This document shows positions 54,705-63,884 of a stretch of DNA of 64,000 nucleotides, one piece after another (within the stretch, counting starts at the first letter, position 1; every line of letters starts with the position of its first letter). The position numbers and the translations under genes are program-made. Origin of the DNA: Rhizobiaceae bacterium (GTDB lineage Bacteria; Pseudomonadota; Alphaproteobacteria; Rhizobiales; Rhizobiaceae). The notes under the pieces were generated by a model. The model ran no database searches, was not told the origin of the DNA, and worked only from the letters and a program-made list of their open reading frames with translations. The DNA lies in assembly GCA_017644105.1 (NCBI GenBank), contig JAEPMD010000020.1, forward strand, positions 1 to 64,000, written 5' to 3'.

Positions 54705-56188
54705 TCATAAATGCCAGCACACCGCCAAAGGGCACTGTGCGATCTTGGCTTGATCATAGAGCCGAGAACGATGGAATTGCATTCACATTTCCTGACGGCG
54801 AAGCAGATCTCACATGGCGGGAATTGAGAGATAAGGCCAAATTAATAGCTCAAGGTCTGGTCGCAAAGGATATTTCAAAAAGTGAGAGCATTGCGATTGT
54901 CTATCCCAATTGCCGTGACGGTGTTTTGGCAATTTACGGGGTTCTGTATGGTGGTTTTCGCGCCACGATGATCAATTTGGTTGCCGGTAATGATGCAATC
55001 TCATATGCGCTTGATCATTCAGAAGCACGTATGGCCTTTGTTCATCCCAGCGCCATTGATTTATTTGATCAAGCAAATGAAAGTTCAATTGAAAGAAGTG
55101 AGCTGCCTTTAAATTCTGAGCACGCTGAAATTTATGATCTGCAGCCAGAAGATGATGCATTGCTGATGTACACATCTGGAACCACTGGTCGGCCTAAAGG
55201 GGTCATTCACAGTCACGCGAGCCTACTTGCAGGCGGTTGGACAACTGCGGTCGCGCATGAATTGGGACCTCAAGATCGCGGGTTCTGCGTTTTACCAGTT
55301 TATCACATTAATGGTCTTTGCGTGACAATCATGGGTGCCTTGGTATCTGGTGGTTCGATTTCCATGTGCGCGCGTTTTTCTGCGAGTCGGTTTTGGCAAA
55401 ATGCGGAACGATCGAAAGTTACCTGGTTCTCAATTGTTCCAACCATTGTGAGCCATTTGCTTCACGCTGAAAGCGAACCCAGCGGCCTGACACGTGATCG
55501 AATTCGCTTCGGACGTTCAGCATCTTCTCCGCTTGCACCGGATGTTCAATCAGCATTTGAAAAACGCTTCGGGATCCCGATTGTTGAGACGATGGGTTTG
55601 ACGGAGACAGCCGCGCAAATCTTATCAAATCCTTTGCCGCCGGCGGTTCGAAAAATCGGATCGCCCGGCATTGCATTTGGTAATGATGTTGCTGTGTTTG
55701 ATAGTGATTTCAAACCTTGTGACGTAAATGTCGAAGGTGAGATTGTCATTCGTGGTCCAAATGTCATGAAGGAATATTTAAAAAACCGCGCCGCCACCAG
55801 AGAAAGTTTTGCAGGCGATTGGCTCCGTACCGGTGATCTCGGCCGGATGGATGAGGACGGCTACGTTTTTGTAACCGGCAGGTTAAAAGAACTCATCATT
55901 AAAGGTGGCGAAAACATTGCACCACGCGAAATAGATGAAGCGCTTTATAGCCATCCTGATGTGGTCGAAGCCGCAGCATTTTCTGTCAAATGCGATCGTT
56001 ATGGCGAGACAGTAGAAGCCGCGGTAAAATTAACCGATGGCTCGCAAGTCGTCGAAGGTATTTTACAGGATATCTGCCAAGAAAAATTAGGTGATTTCAA
56101 AAGGCCCGATCGCGTCCACATCCTGCCAGAACTGCCAAAAGGACCATCTGGAAAAATCCAACGCGCCAAGATCATTTCCATGCTTTAG
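54701..56188 (+). CDS. sauT: AMP-forming acyl-CoA synthetase, sulfoacetate-CoA ligase-like
   Basis: 495 residues from MIINASTPPKGTV; the ATG overlaps the upstream stop (ATGA). The adenylation motifs are all present: YTSGTTGRPKGV, MGLTETAAQI, TGDLGRMDEDGYVFVTGRLKELIIKGGENIAP and the C-terminal lysine motif PKGPSGKIQRAK. It activates a carboxylate with ATP and CoA. The neighbouring SauS-like and TctABC genes suggest sulfoacetate, but other short acids are possible. Confidence 0.78.
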   Translation: MIINASTPPKGTVRSWLDHRAENDGIAFTFPDGEADLTWRELRDKAKLIAQGLVAKDISKSESIAIVYPNCRDGVLAIYGVLYGGFRATMINLVAGNDAISYALDHSEARMAFVHPSAIDLFDQANESSIERSELPLNSEHAEIYDLQPEDDALLMYTSGTTGRPKGVIHSHASLLAGGWTTAVAHELGPQDRGFCVLPVYHINGLCVTIMGALVSGGSISMCARFSASRFWQNAERSKVTWFSIVPTIVSHLLHAESEPSGLTRDRIRFGRSASSPLAPDVQSAFEKRFGIPIVETMGLTETAAQILSNPLPPAVRKIGSPGIAFGNDVAVFDSDFKPCDVNVEGEIVIRGPNVMKEYLKNRAATRESFAGDWLRTGDLGRMDEDGYVFVTGRLKELIIKGGENIAPREIDEALYSHPDVVEAAAFSVKCDRYGETVEAAVKLTDGSQVVEGILQDICQEKLGDFKRPDRVHILPELPKGPSGKIQRAKIISML

Positions 56189-56439
56189 AATGCTTCTATT
56201 TTTGGCACATCACTAGAAAACAATCATCCCAATATATACGTTAAGAATGTCCATACCACCCGCTTTAGCCAAACATAGGATGAGTGGTCGTTGATATAAA
56301 ATTCTTGCACCAAATTATGAGCTCCATATTTTTTACATTTTAAACTTGACTATTTTAATCATGTTTGATTAATTGCAAAAATTATATGAGTAAATTACTC
56401 AAGTTTTAAATGCGCTTTGAATTCAATTTGGAGGTTACC

Positions 56440-56631
56440 ATGGGTCTAAATATTATTCGCTTGCCCTTGGGCAAAGTAATTCCGCTGATGCTATCCGCTT
56501 TTATGGCGATATCAATTGTAGAGGCGTCAGCAAAAGATTCTAATTCGATTGAAGCAACCGATATTATGACACTGTCGATTTCAGGTGTGTATTTTTCCGT
56601 TGCAAATTATGAAAAGTTTCAAAGAATTTAA
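56440..56631 (+). CDS. Small exported protein, unknown function
   Basis: 63 residues from MGLNIIRLPLGKVIPLML; GGAGG lies 6 bp before this ATG. The first 32 residues look like a signal peptide (hydrophobic IPLMLSAFMAISIVEASA). The mature part is only about 30 residues (KDSNSIEATDIMTLSISGVYFSVANYEKFQRI). No family is recognised. The surrounding sequence is AT-rich, which may hint at transfer. Confidence 0.5.
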   Translation: MGLNIIRLPLGKVIPLMLSAFMAISIVEASAKDSNSIEATDIMTLSISGVYFSVANYEKFQRI

Positions 56632-56799
56632 CTTACAAATTTGTGGCGTTGCATAATTTGCAGATTGTTAAATGCGGATAAGTTTCCAGACCTTGATCCC
56701 AACAAACAATACAGAAACTTCCGATGAAGTTTCATACAAAAAGCAAACGGTGTTTTCTGGGCTACCCTCCTTTAACTACCGGAATTGTAACGCGGCATT

Positions 56800-56828
56800 G
56801 CCGATCTGCAGCTCATAGGCAGATCGGC
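56800..56828 (+). terminator. Hairpin, possible terminator or leader element
   Basis: GCCGATCTGC (56800-56809) pairs perfectly with GCAGATCGGC (56819-56828) around a 9-nt loop. The sequence after it has only a short T stretch. It lies between the small exported protein gene and the helix-turn-helix gene. Confidence 0.45.
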
Positions 56829-56858
56829 ACTTGTTTCAAACAAAAGGCGTCACTGAGA

Positions 56859-57053
56859 ATGCGAAAAACCTATACATCAACAGAAGCTATCTCTCTCGTC
56901 CAAAAGATCGAGAAAAGCCGCACCAATGGCGAACGCGTTTACAAGGCTTGCCAACAGGCGGGCGTGACAGACACAACTTATTATCGCTGGAAAGAGCAGT
57001 TTAAACACCTCTTAAACAAAGCGAGCAATGACAATCTCACGATATCAAATTGA
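56859..57053 (+). CDS. Small helix-turn-helix protein, transposase OrfA-like
   Basis: 64 residues. The ACQQAGVTDTTYYRWKEQFK motif is the helix-turn-helix of IS3-type transposase subunits. No catalytic transposase and no inverted repeats lie next to it, so it is probably a domesticated or remnant HTH protein. The start has only a weak ribosome binding site, and an in-frame extension upstream to 56724 has no support. Confidence 0.5.
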   Translation: MRKTYTSTEAISLVQKIEKSRTNGERVYKACQQAGVTDTTYYRWKEQFKHLLNKASNDNLTISN

Positions 57054-57214
57054 TGTCGCATTTGATGACTTCTGGATCAATTGTTTTTACGTGCATGCCC
57101 GCTGCGAAACGTTTTCAAATCTGGCTTAATTATAAGTAGATAAATCTAGTCAAGTTTTTTCGATATCAATATGATGATTTTCATCAAATTTCAATTGAAT
57201 TGGATATACCTCTC

Positions 57215-57685
57215 ATGACAGCAAATAATAGTTGGTCTCTCACAGGAAAAACTGAACGAGATATACTCAAAACATTTCGGTTTTTTCTGCTCGCATTTAC
57301 CGAAGGCAGCCAGAGTCATTGGGAAACCGCAATGAGTATTTCTAAAGGTGAATATGGCCTGGAAGCAGGTCGGGAAATTGGTTTTGCTATGCTGAGGGTT
57401 TTACAATCCGTCAGAGAAGCACGAAGCAATTCATTTTTATTTATCCATCCAGGATGCGAGAAATGTGCACAAAGTCTGCTCGATTGTGAGCGATATCTCA
57501 TGCAAGCGATAAGGTCTGTTTTTGAAGGTGACACCAGCGCAGCACAAGTTCCTTTGCTGCTACTTTGTGAGGGCGCTGACACAAGTATTGTTATCGGTCG
57601 AATGCAAGAACTGTCAGCTTACATCAGCGCTGCCACTGACTTGAAGACATCCCCCAATATAACATCAATTTCTACGTCCAAATAA
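57215..57685 (+). CDS. Unknown protein, first of a tandem paralogous pair
   Basis: 156 residues from MTANNSWSLTG, though a TTG at 57200 is possible. It is helical and cytoplasmic, without a signal peptide. The core reads W-A-SISKGEYGLEAGREIGFAMLRVLQSVREARSNSFLFIHPGCEKCAQSLLDCERYLMQAI. It matches the next gene's protein in order and spacing. A CEKC pair could bind metal. Function is unknown. Confidence 0.65.
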   Translation: MTANNSWSLTGKTERDILKTFRFFLLAFTEGSQSHWETAMSISKGEYGLEAGREIGFAMLRVLQSVREARSNSFLFIHPGCEKCAQSLLDCERYLMQAIRSVFEGDTSAAQVPLLLLCEGADTSIVIGRMQELSAYISAATDLKTSPNITSISTSK

Positions 57686-57704
57686 TGCAGTAAAGGTGAT
57701 TCAA

Positions 57705-58208
57705 ATGGGTGCAGAGCAAACCAAAAAAGTGGAAGATCTAGTCTTAATCGATACTTTACCGTTTGATGAATTTGAATTGGGCCTTTTGGCCGTCTTAAGG
57801 CATTTTTCTAAAAGCTATACGGTACCAGAAAACCAAACATGGCAGCATGCCTATTTGATTGCAGCAGAACGTTGGGGAGAGCGCATTGGCTTATCCACGG
57901 CCTATGCCCTTATGAAAGTCATACAAGCGGTTAGCAGATGCCGTCCCAACGGTTTACATGTGCAAGATCCACTTTGTATATCAGCAAGAAAACACGCCAC
58001 CGAAGACGAAATCGCGCTGATTGGTATGCTCCATCACATGAGAAGAGACGAGACACCCCAGGCACGTAATTTCATCCAGACCCTCGCCTATGGCAGAAAC
58101 GATCCAGCTATTGTTCATGCTGGGCTTTCCTTTGCTAGTAGGTTTTCACTCGGCAAGAGAAGATCGGCCAACTCGTCTGCAAAACATATGCTTTATGTCG
58201 TCGGCTAG
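57705..58208 (+). CDS. Unknown protein, second of a tandem paralogous pair
   Basis: 167 residues from MGAEQTKKVEDLV, with AAAGG upstream. Its core (W-HAYLIAAERWGERIGLSTAYALMKVIQAVSRCRPNGLHVQDPLCISARKHATEDEIALIGML) aligns with the first protein but lacks the second cysteine of the C-x2-C pair. It starts 19 bp after the first gene, so the two are likely co-expressed. Function is unknown. Confidence 0.65.
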   Translation: MGAEQTKKVEDLVLIDTLPFDEFELGLLAVLRHFSKSYTVPENQTWQHAYLIAAERWGERIGLSTAYALMKVIQAVSRCRPNGLHVQDPLCISARKHATEDEIALIGMLHHMRRDETPQARNFIQTLAYGRNDPAIVHAGLSFASRFSLGKRRSANSSAKHMLYVVG

Positions 58209-58223
58209 TTCTAATTCAATTTT

Positions 58224-58520
58224 TCAGCTATATTTCTCTGGATCCCAGATCATCGTGTTTCTGTTCTCTCGAAACGCAAATTTTTCCATGTGTTTATCAA
58301 TGATATAATGGGCCGTAGAGGCTGCATCCGGGCTTGCAACATCAAAGGATACGATCAGGCCAATATCGTCCGCCATTAAACGGGCCTCACCAATTGGAAA
58401 TTTAACATATCCTTCGGTTTTAGAATATTCGACAGCCACCTTTTGCCCAAAATGTTTGCAGAGTTGCTGCAAATATCTCGATGCATGCGATGTCTTGAAA
58501 AAACCGGTTGTTTTAATCAT
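58224..58520 (-). CDS. DUF2218-family protein
   Basis: 98 residues. The ASRYLQQLCKHFGQKVAVEY start and the DKHMEKFAFRENRNTMIWDPE end match the DUF2218 pattern as I know it. The family is small, cytoplasmic and of unknown role, often found near transporters. It converges with the preceding paralogue pair. Confidence 0.75.
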   Translation of the reverse strand: MIKTTGFFKTSHASRYLQQLCKHFGQKVAVEYSKTEGYVKFPIGEARLMADDIGLIVSFDVASPDAASTAHYIIDKHMEKFAFRENRNTMIWDPEKYS

Positions 58521-58610
58521 GATTCTTAAACTTGAGTAAAATAGTCATATATTAATTCATCGTCTAATTTCGCAAAGAAGTCAATACGAATGCGAAAGCA
58601 GATCAAAGAT

Positions 58611-59525
58611 TTAAGTCAGAACATGGTCTTTTACATCAAAAGCAGGGGGCGGTGTTTTGCCCATAGCCTCACACACCGAAATTTCGATGGTTCGGCACAT
58701 AGCATCAAGCGGCAATCCATTTTGAACATTTGAAAAAGGGTGCTCCAATTCATTGGTCACGGCTTGAAGCCCAAAGAAAACATATGCCACAACAGCTGCA
58801 AAAAATGGTGCAAACCAACTTGTTGAATCAATCAACGCAAATGGCAGTATGAAGCAATACAAATACGTTGTTCTCCGCACGAGCAACGAATAAACAAAGG
58901 GCAATGGTGTTGTAGCGATGCGCTCAGCTCCGGCTTGGGAATTGCTTAGTGATGTTAATATTTCCGCCATCGCGCGCTGCCCGAAACCATTAATGGCACC
59001 ATTTTTTTCAGCACTTAAAAGCAATTTTGCAATCCGGCGCAGCGCAGCATCGGCAGGGTTTTTATGATCCAGAAATACTTTTACATCCTCTTCACCCAAC
59101 CAGTTTGTCAGGTCATCGGATTGTGAAGTTTTTGGAACTTCCCTTAATTGACGTCTGTGTAGATGCGCAAAAACTATGAGAATTGGATAGAGCTGGTCGC
59201 GCAGCTTTTTATCCTGAACGAAAATTTCAGCATTGCGACAGAGATTTCTCACATCAGCAATGAGTTGCCCCCAAAGTTTGCGTCCTTCCCACCAACGATC
59301 ATAGGCTGCATTGTTTCGAAACCCCAAGAAGAGTGACAATGCAATCCCAAAAATACCCACCGCTGAAATAGACACATATGGCAAAGGGTACAAAAATTTA
59401 TCGATTATCAAAACCAAAGCTGACAGGAGTGCTACACCGATAATTTTATCAATAATGCGAGGAACAACGGATCCCTGCATGATGAAAAACAGCCTAAGGG
59501 CAGACGGTTGTTTCATTACGATCAT
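58611..59525 (-). CDS. Bestrophin-like/YneE-family membrane protein (UPF0187)
   Basis: 304 residues with four or so membrane segments. The FLGFRNNAAYDRWWEGRKLWGQLIADVRNLCR motif is diagnostic for this family, which includes anion channels. The later FPFSNVQNGLPLDAMCRTIE region is also conserved. It follows the UPF0324 gene on the same strand and may share its promoter. It may move anions, but the substrate is unknown. Confidence 0.85.
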   Translation of the reverse strand: MIVMKQPSALRLFFIMQGSVVPRIIDKIIGVALLSALVLIIDKFLYPLPYVSISAVGIFGIALSLFLGFRNNAAYDRWWEGRKLWGQLIADVRNLCRNAEIFVQDKKLRDQLYPILIVFAHLHRRQLREVPKTSQSDDLTNWLGEEDVKVFLDHKNPADAALRRIAKLLLSAEKNGAINGFGQRAMAEILTSLSNSQAGAERIATTPLPFVYSLLVRRTTYLYCFILPFALIDSTSWFAPFFAAVVAYVFFGLQAVTNELEHPFSNVQNGLPLDAMCRTIEISVCEAMGKTPPPAFDVKDHVLT

Positions 59526-59576
59526 ATGATTACCTCACGCGACGTGCCATTCATGAAGGGTTTAGCAAGAATGGTC

Positions 59577-60602
59577 TTATTTGAAATACATAATGCAAAC
59601 CAAGATTAATGCGGCGATGAAAATAGTTTCCGCAACGATAAGTGTGATGGCTTGACCACCTACATCCAACACTTTCTTTAACGACGTTTTCATTCCTACC
59701 GCCGCAATCGCAACCAACAGCGCCCATCTGGAGATTTCAGCTAAAAAATCAGAAACAAATGCTGGGATAAATCCAATTGAGTTTAATGCCGCCAAAACTA
59801 AAAATGCGACAACAAACAATGGAATGATCGGCGGCTTCTTACCCAAATCATGATCATCACTCAATTGCATCTGGGTCAGCAAAGAAATCGCCAACACAAT
59901 GGGGGCCAGCATGGCCACGCGGATCAACTTGACAACCGTAGCAAATTCACCGGTTTGATCAGAGATCGAAAAACCTGCCCCAACAACCTGAGCGACATCG
60001 TGAATAGTTCCGCCTATAAAAACACCCATCTCTAAGTCATCAAGCTCAAAGAACGCGCCAATTGCTGGATAGGCAATCATGGCGACCGTGCTTAGGATTG
60101 TGACCGAAAGGATCGTGAAAATTAAATTTCGTTCGGAATGTTCGTTTTTTGGGAGGACAGAGGCGATAGCCATCGCCGCAGACGCGCCACAAATGGCGAC
60201 CGCTCCACCTGTAAGTATTGCAAACCGCCAGCCTCGGCCCAGTACTTTTGACGCCAACCAACCAAAGAGAATTGTTAAAAATATGCCCAGGACAACCAAA
60301 CCAATCCATTTGGCACCCAAGAGATAAACTAATTCGACACTAATCCGCGCACCCAACAAAGCGACACCTATCCGAAGCAGCGGCGATGCACCGAATTTGA
60401 TACCAGAGACGCATTTGCCTTCTTCGGACAAAAAATGCAACGCGATACCCAATAATAGCGCCAATAACATTGCTGGCGCACCGTAATGTTCGGAAAGAAA
60501 CTTTGCAGATAACGCAACAAGGATCGCAATCAAGAGACCCGGAAACGCCGCTTTGACCTGCTCCATTTGAAGTGGGAAAATTTTCTGCAAACTGGTCATC
60601 AC
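59577..60602 (-). CDS. UPF0324/YeiH-family putative sulfate exporter (PF03601)
   Basis: 341 residues with 10-11 spans. The GGAVAICGASAAMAIASVLPKNEHSERNL and GVFIGGTIHDVAQVVGAGFSISD motifs are those of PF03601. In sulfonate-degrading bacteria members of this family are proposed to export sulfate or sulfite (TauZ, SuyZ). Its presence about 3.4 kb from the SauST-like genes fits that role, though the genes are on opposite strands and not one operon. Confidence 0.85.
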   Translation of the reverse strand: MMTSLQKIFPLQMEQVKAAFPGLLIAILVALSAKFLSEHYGAPAMLLALLLGIALHFLSEEGKCVSGIKFGASPLLRIGVALLGARISVELVYLLGAKWIGLVVLGIFLTILFGWLASKVLGRGWRFAILTGGAVAICGASAAMAIASVLPKNEHSERNLIFTILSVTILSTVAMIAYPAIGAFFELDDLEMGVFIGGTIHDVAQVVGAGFSISDQTGEFATVVKLIRVAMLAPIVLAISLLTQMQLSDDHDLGKKPPIIPLFVVAFLVLAALNSIGFIPAFVSDFLAEISRWALLVAIAAVGMKTSLKKVLDVGGQAITLIVAETIFIAALILVCIMYFK

Positions 60603-60810
60603 ATTACCTCGTTGTCAAAAGAGCAAAGACATATTTAAAGCTAATAGGTGAGTATTGTGTGCATTGCAATAAACTTGACCATGTTTATCATATTTATGAA
60701 ATTTCACCTCGCTTCCGCCGAGACTATTTTATGTCTGTTGGTTTTCATCGACACTTCTTTGATCCCAAAATTAGATCATCACCAGTCAGCATGCAGTACA
60801 GAAATAAAAA

Positions 60811-61968
60811 CTAATCCGTGTTTAACGCGACATGGAAGGCAAGTTTAGATTTACCTGATGGCAATGACGGAAACGGAGAAGCACGTTTGACAGCTGACAA
60901 TGCAGCACGATCCAGCTTTGCATTCCCCGAACTTCTCGCTAAGCGAATAGATTTTGCGGACCCGTTACTGGCGATCGTAAAGCTCACAACCGCGTCGCGT
61001 ATTGCAGGTTTCGTTTTGGGGTTAAAGCGTCTGGCGATTTTGCGTCTGACTTTGCCCTTGTAGTTTGTTATATTTCCATTTCCGACGGCTTTGGAATTTC
61101 CGCGTTTCGTGGAAGCTGAACTGCCTTTTTTGGAGTTGCTATCAAGTGTCCCTTTTTTTGCATTGGATTTATTCTTACCCTCATTGCCAGACAAAGGTTT
61201 TTTGACCCTATTTTTGGGCTGTTGAGGAGCCAAACTCGCAGTTTGAACTTTCTTTTGATAATCCTCTAAAGGTCGAAATTGAGGGACGGGGATGAGATCA
61301 GAATCCGTATCTGCCTCAATTACTTCAGCCGACCTCTGGTTCTGCACCAAGTTATCACTATTGGTTTTAGCCTGCAGAGTTTCTGACGTTTCATTCAGTT
61401 TATTCTTTGGTGCTATCTGACTTCTATCCAGCGTATGAACATCGTTTTTCTGGGTGATTTGCGGAAGGACAGCGACTGTTTTAATAGCCAATCTCTCAGA
61501 CTGAGCTGGCTTTAATTCTTGCGATATATCTTTGCCCAAAACAGTATTTTTCTGCTGGATCAATTGTGCAGCCTCGGGCGTAGATTGAACGCTTAGCTCT
61601 TCCCTCGGGCTCATATCTTGGACTTGCTGTTCCAGCATTTGAGGTGTTAGTACTGGGACGTCTTTTGTTATCTTTTTTAACGTCTCAACAGGTTTTGCGG
61701 GTAACGTTTCGCGAACCTCGTCCGGTGCCAATTCCGATGAGGCGGAATCGGGCTCTTGATATTCTTTTAGGGCATGAGGATTTAACTCACCGGACAACAA
61801 TTGGTCGATGGAGCTGCCTCCCATGATTGCAACAGAGAACTCGCTCCCACCTGCAATCTTCGCGATATTATCATCATCCATAAAAACAGAAGCCATTGAC
61901 AAATGTGCCGTCAGCGATACGGCCCCTGCCACAACAAACAGCCAACGATTGCCCGAGCTCGACATCAC
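60811..61968 (-). CDS. tonB: TonB-like energy-transducing protein
   Basis: 385 residues. One N-terminal membrane segment (about 8-27) anchors a long, proline- and charge-containing periplasmic region (28-290). The C-terminal domain (about 300-385) has RRFNPKTKPAIRDAVVSFTIASNGSAKSIRLARSSGNAKLDRAALSAVKRASPFP, the TonB fold signature. It is the last gene of the exbB-exbD-exbD-tonB set and overlaps the second exbD by 4 bp. Confidence 0.88.
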   Translation of the reverse strand: MMSSSGNRWLFVVAGAVSLTAHLSMASVFMDDDNIAKIAGGSEFSVAIMGGSSIDQLLSGELNPHALKEYQEPDSASSELAPDEVRETLPAKPVETLKKITKDVPVLTPQMLEQQVQDMSPREELSVQSTPEAAQLIQQKNTVLGKDISQELKPAQSERLAIKTVAVLPQITQKNDVHTLDRSQIAPKNKLNETSETLQAKTNSDNLVQNQRSAEVIEADTDSDLIPVPQFRPLEDYQKKVQTASLAPQQPKNRVKKPLSGNEGKNKSNAKKGTLDSNSKKGSSASTKRGNSKAVGNGNITNYKGKVRRKIARRFNPKTKPAIRDAVVSFTIASNGSAKSIRLARSSGNAKLDRAALSAVKRASPFPSLPSGKSKLAFHVALNTD

Positions 61969-62351
61969 TTTGTCTTCCTCTCAATCAATACAGAAATCGG
62001 TTTTCCTGTCACTTTCCTCAATGTGGCTATTTTCTCCGCAAATATTTGTGCGCTGGCTTTTTGGTCCGGATAGATAATCAAATGACTTTTATCGGCGAGC
62101 TGTGAGGGCAACGGTGCTAAGATATCTAAACCAGCCCCTCGGAAATAAAGTGCCCCATCTGCGCGCATGCTAATAGCTTCTTCTAGCGGCGTTTGCCGTT
62201 CAAGCGATGCACTCACGGGACTAATTTCCTTGTCATTGCTTGGCGCGATGGTCCCTGCGATTAAGAAGAATACGAGCATGAGAAACACAACATTGATCAA
62301 AGGAATGGTGTTTTCTTTGTGTCGATTTGAATATGTTCGATGAAGACGCAT
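61965..62351 (-). CDS. exbD: ExbD/TolR-family protein (second copy)
   Basis: 128 residues. One membrane segment near the N-terminus (IPLINVVFLMLVFFLIAGTI) carries the family pattern of a proline and asparagine at the start; the usual aspartate is replaced by N (LINVVF). It has a periplasmic domain. It starts 2 bp after the first exbD ends. Confidence 0.88.
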   Translation of the reverse strand: MRLHRTYSNRHKENTIPLINVVFLMLVFFLIAGTIAPSNDKEISPVSASLERQTPLEEAISMRADGALYFRGAGLDILAPLPSQLADKSHLIIYPDQKASAQIFAEKIATLRKVTGKPISVLIERKTK

Positions 62352-62353
62352 CT

Positions 62354-62737
62354 CTATCTCGCAATCGTGATGGCTAAACCATCAATTTTTGAAAGTTCTG
62401 TGAGGACATCGACCAATTGTTGAGTGGTCGTTCTAACAGATGTCGTCAGAACCGCTTTCATCGGCTCGCCTTTACTAAGGTCTGAAAGCGATACTTCTAG
62501 CGTTGCCTCATCCATTATCTGTCCATTTAATCGGATCAAAGCTCCATCTAAAGAAATGATATTTGTTCGGCCCTCAGTTGCCACGCCAGTACCCGGGCGT
62601 TGTGCATTAATTTCAAGTTTTGAATATTTTGAGAATGTCGATGAGAGCATGAAAAACAGCAAGAGAAGAAATATGACATCAATCAATGACGTCAAAGACA
62701 ATTTCTTCCGGTCAGTGATTTGGCTTTGAATATGCAA
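62354..62737 (-). CDS. exbD: ExbD/TolR-family protein (first copy)
   Basis: 127 residues. The N-terminal LTSLIDVIFLLLLFFMLSSTFSKY segment holds the conserved aspartate that serves the proton motive force. A periplasmic domain follows. It lies 13 bp after exbB. The second copy lacks this aspartate. Confidence 0.9.
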   Translation of the reverse strand: MHIQSQITDRKKLSLTSLIDVIFLLLLFFMLSSTFSKYSKLEINAQRPGTGVATEGRTNIISLDGALIRLNGQIMDEATLEVSLSDLSKGEPMKAVLTTSVRTTTQQLVDVLTELSKIDGLAITIAR

Positions 62738-62750
62738 AATCGCTCCTTAC

Positions 62751-63401
62751 TTACTCGCCCGCCTTCTGAACAGAATTTGGATTTAAAACTTCACCAACAA
62801 GGACCTCAACATTCACGCGTTCGTTCTCAATACGCGTTTCGAAGTAAGACAAGATAAGCGTGATGGGCATTGCGACAGCCAAGCCCACAGCCGTTGTGAG
62901 CAGAGCGACCCAGATACCGCCAGCTAATATCGATGGATCAACATTTGATCCTGCCTCTTGCAAGGCTTGAAAGGCGTCAATCATGCCAAGCACCGTACCA
63001 AACAATCCCATGAGTGGCGCAAGTTGCGCTATTGTATCCAGCGCCTTCATACCTGCCTGCAGATTGTGGAGGCGATCAATTGCCAAGGTTTGAACAGCGT
63101 CCTCAATTTTTGAAATCTCAGAACCAGCATCCGCAGCGAGTCGGTCGAAGACCAAATGAACAGCAGATGCGATCAATCCTCTTTTTTTCTCAAGCAGATC
63201 AATAGCCTGCTGCCTTTCACCATTTCGCCATATGTGCATCGCCTTTCGCGCTTCCTTAGTCCGGCCAATTTGCAAAAGGTAAAATTGGAAAAACTTAAAG
63301 ATAATTAGCGCCAACGATATGCAGGAAGCCACCAACAAAATTACGATCACAGGGCCGCCTAAGTCCAAAATGAATTTGATAAATTCCACAATCTCAATCA
63401 T
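62751..63401 (-). CDS. exbB: ExbB/TolQ/MotA-family proton channel protein
   Basis: 216 residues with three membrane segments. The LAPLMGLFGTVLGMIDAFQAL and GGIWVALLTTAVGLAVAMP stretches are the ExbB/TolQ signatures. It forms the proton channel with ExbD and drives TonB. It lies 9 bp after the preceding exported protein gene. Confidence 0.92.
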   Translation of the reverse strand: MIEIVEFIKFILDLGGPVIVILLVASCISLALIIFKFFQFYLLQIGRTKEARKAMHIWRNGERQQAIDLLEKKRGLIASAVHLVFDRLAADAGSEISKIEDAVQTLAIDRLHNLQAGMKALDTIAQLAPLMGLFGTVLGMIDAFQALQEAGSNVDPSILAGGIWVALLTTAVGLAVAMPITLILSYFETRIENERVNVEVLVGEVLNPNSVQKAGE

Positions 63402-63410
63402 TCAAAATAC

Positions 63411-63884
63411 CTAAAAATCGACACTGGTTTTATTGGATCTTGCAATCATTCCAACGCAATCATCGCTCGCAACACCAATGCACTCAGGTGCGGAGTTGAT
63501 AAAGACTTGAGAGATGTTCTCGCAACTAATTTCAGGCAAACCAAATTGGGTGATCTTGGGTCGGCCTGGTACCAACGCACCAAAATTCAGACTGACCAGC
63601 TTCGAAAGCTGTCCGCTGCTATCAAGAAACGCGAATTCCAAAGCGAGCTTTTCAACGCGTGTCGTCATCTGATTTTTTACAAGAAACGTCAATTCGCACG
63701 CGTTATCGAGGTTCGATAATTTATTCAGTTCCAAGCCAATCTTCGATCCGTCAGGGGGTAAATGATCTTGCGCCGCTGTGACGCCATATGAGCACAGCAA
63801 AAATAGCAGTGTGAGAAGGTGGCCAAACCACCTTCCCTGCGGTTCAATTTTTGAAGATTCCCGCAATAAAATACTGTCCTTCAT
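63411..63884 (-). CDS. Exported protein of unknown function in the TonB operon
   Basis: 157 residues from MKDSILLRESSK. A hydrophobic segment near residues 20-37 (LLTLLFLLCSYGVTAAQ) looks like a signal peptide or anchor. The mature domain has four cysteines (NACELTF, EISCEN, PECIG, DDCVG), possibly two disulfides, and a beta-rich look. The ATG overlaps the receptor stop (TGATG). It probably works in the periplasm with the receptor. Confidence 0.65.
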   Translation of the reverse strand: MKDSILLRESSKIEPQGRWFGHLLTLLFLLCSYGVTAAQDHLPPDGSKIGLELNKLSNLDNACELTFLVKNQMTTRVEKLALEFAFLDSSGQLSKLVSLNFGALVPGRPKITQFGLPEISCENISQVFINSAPECIGVASDDCVGMIARSNKTSVDF

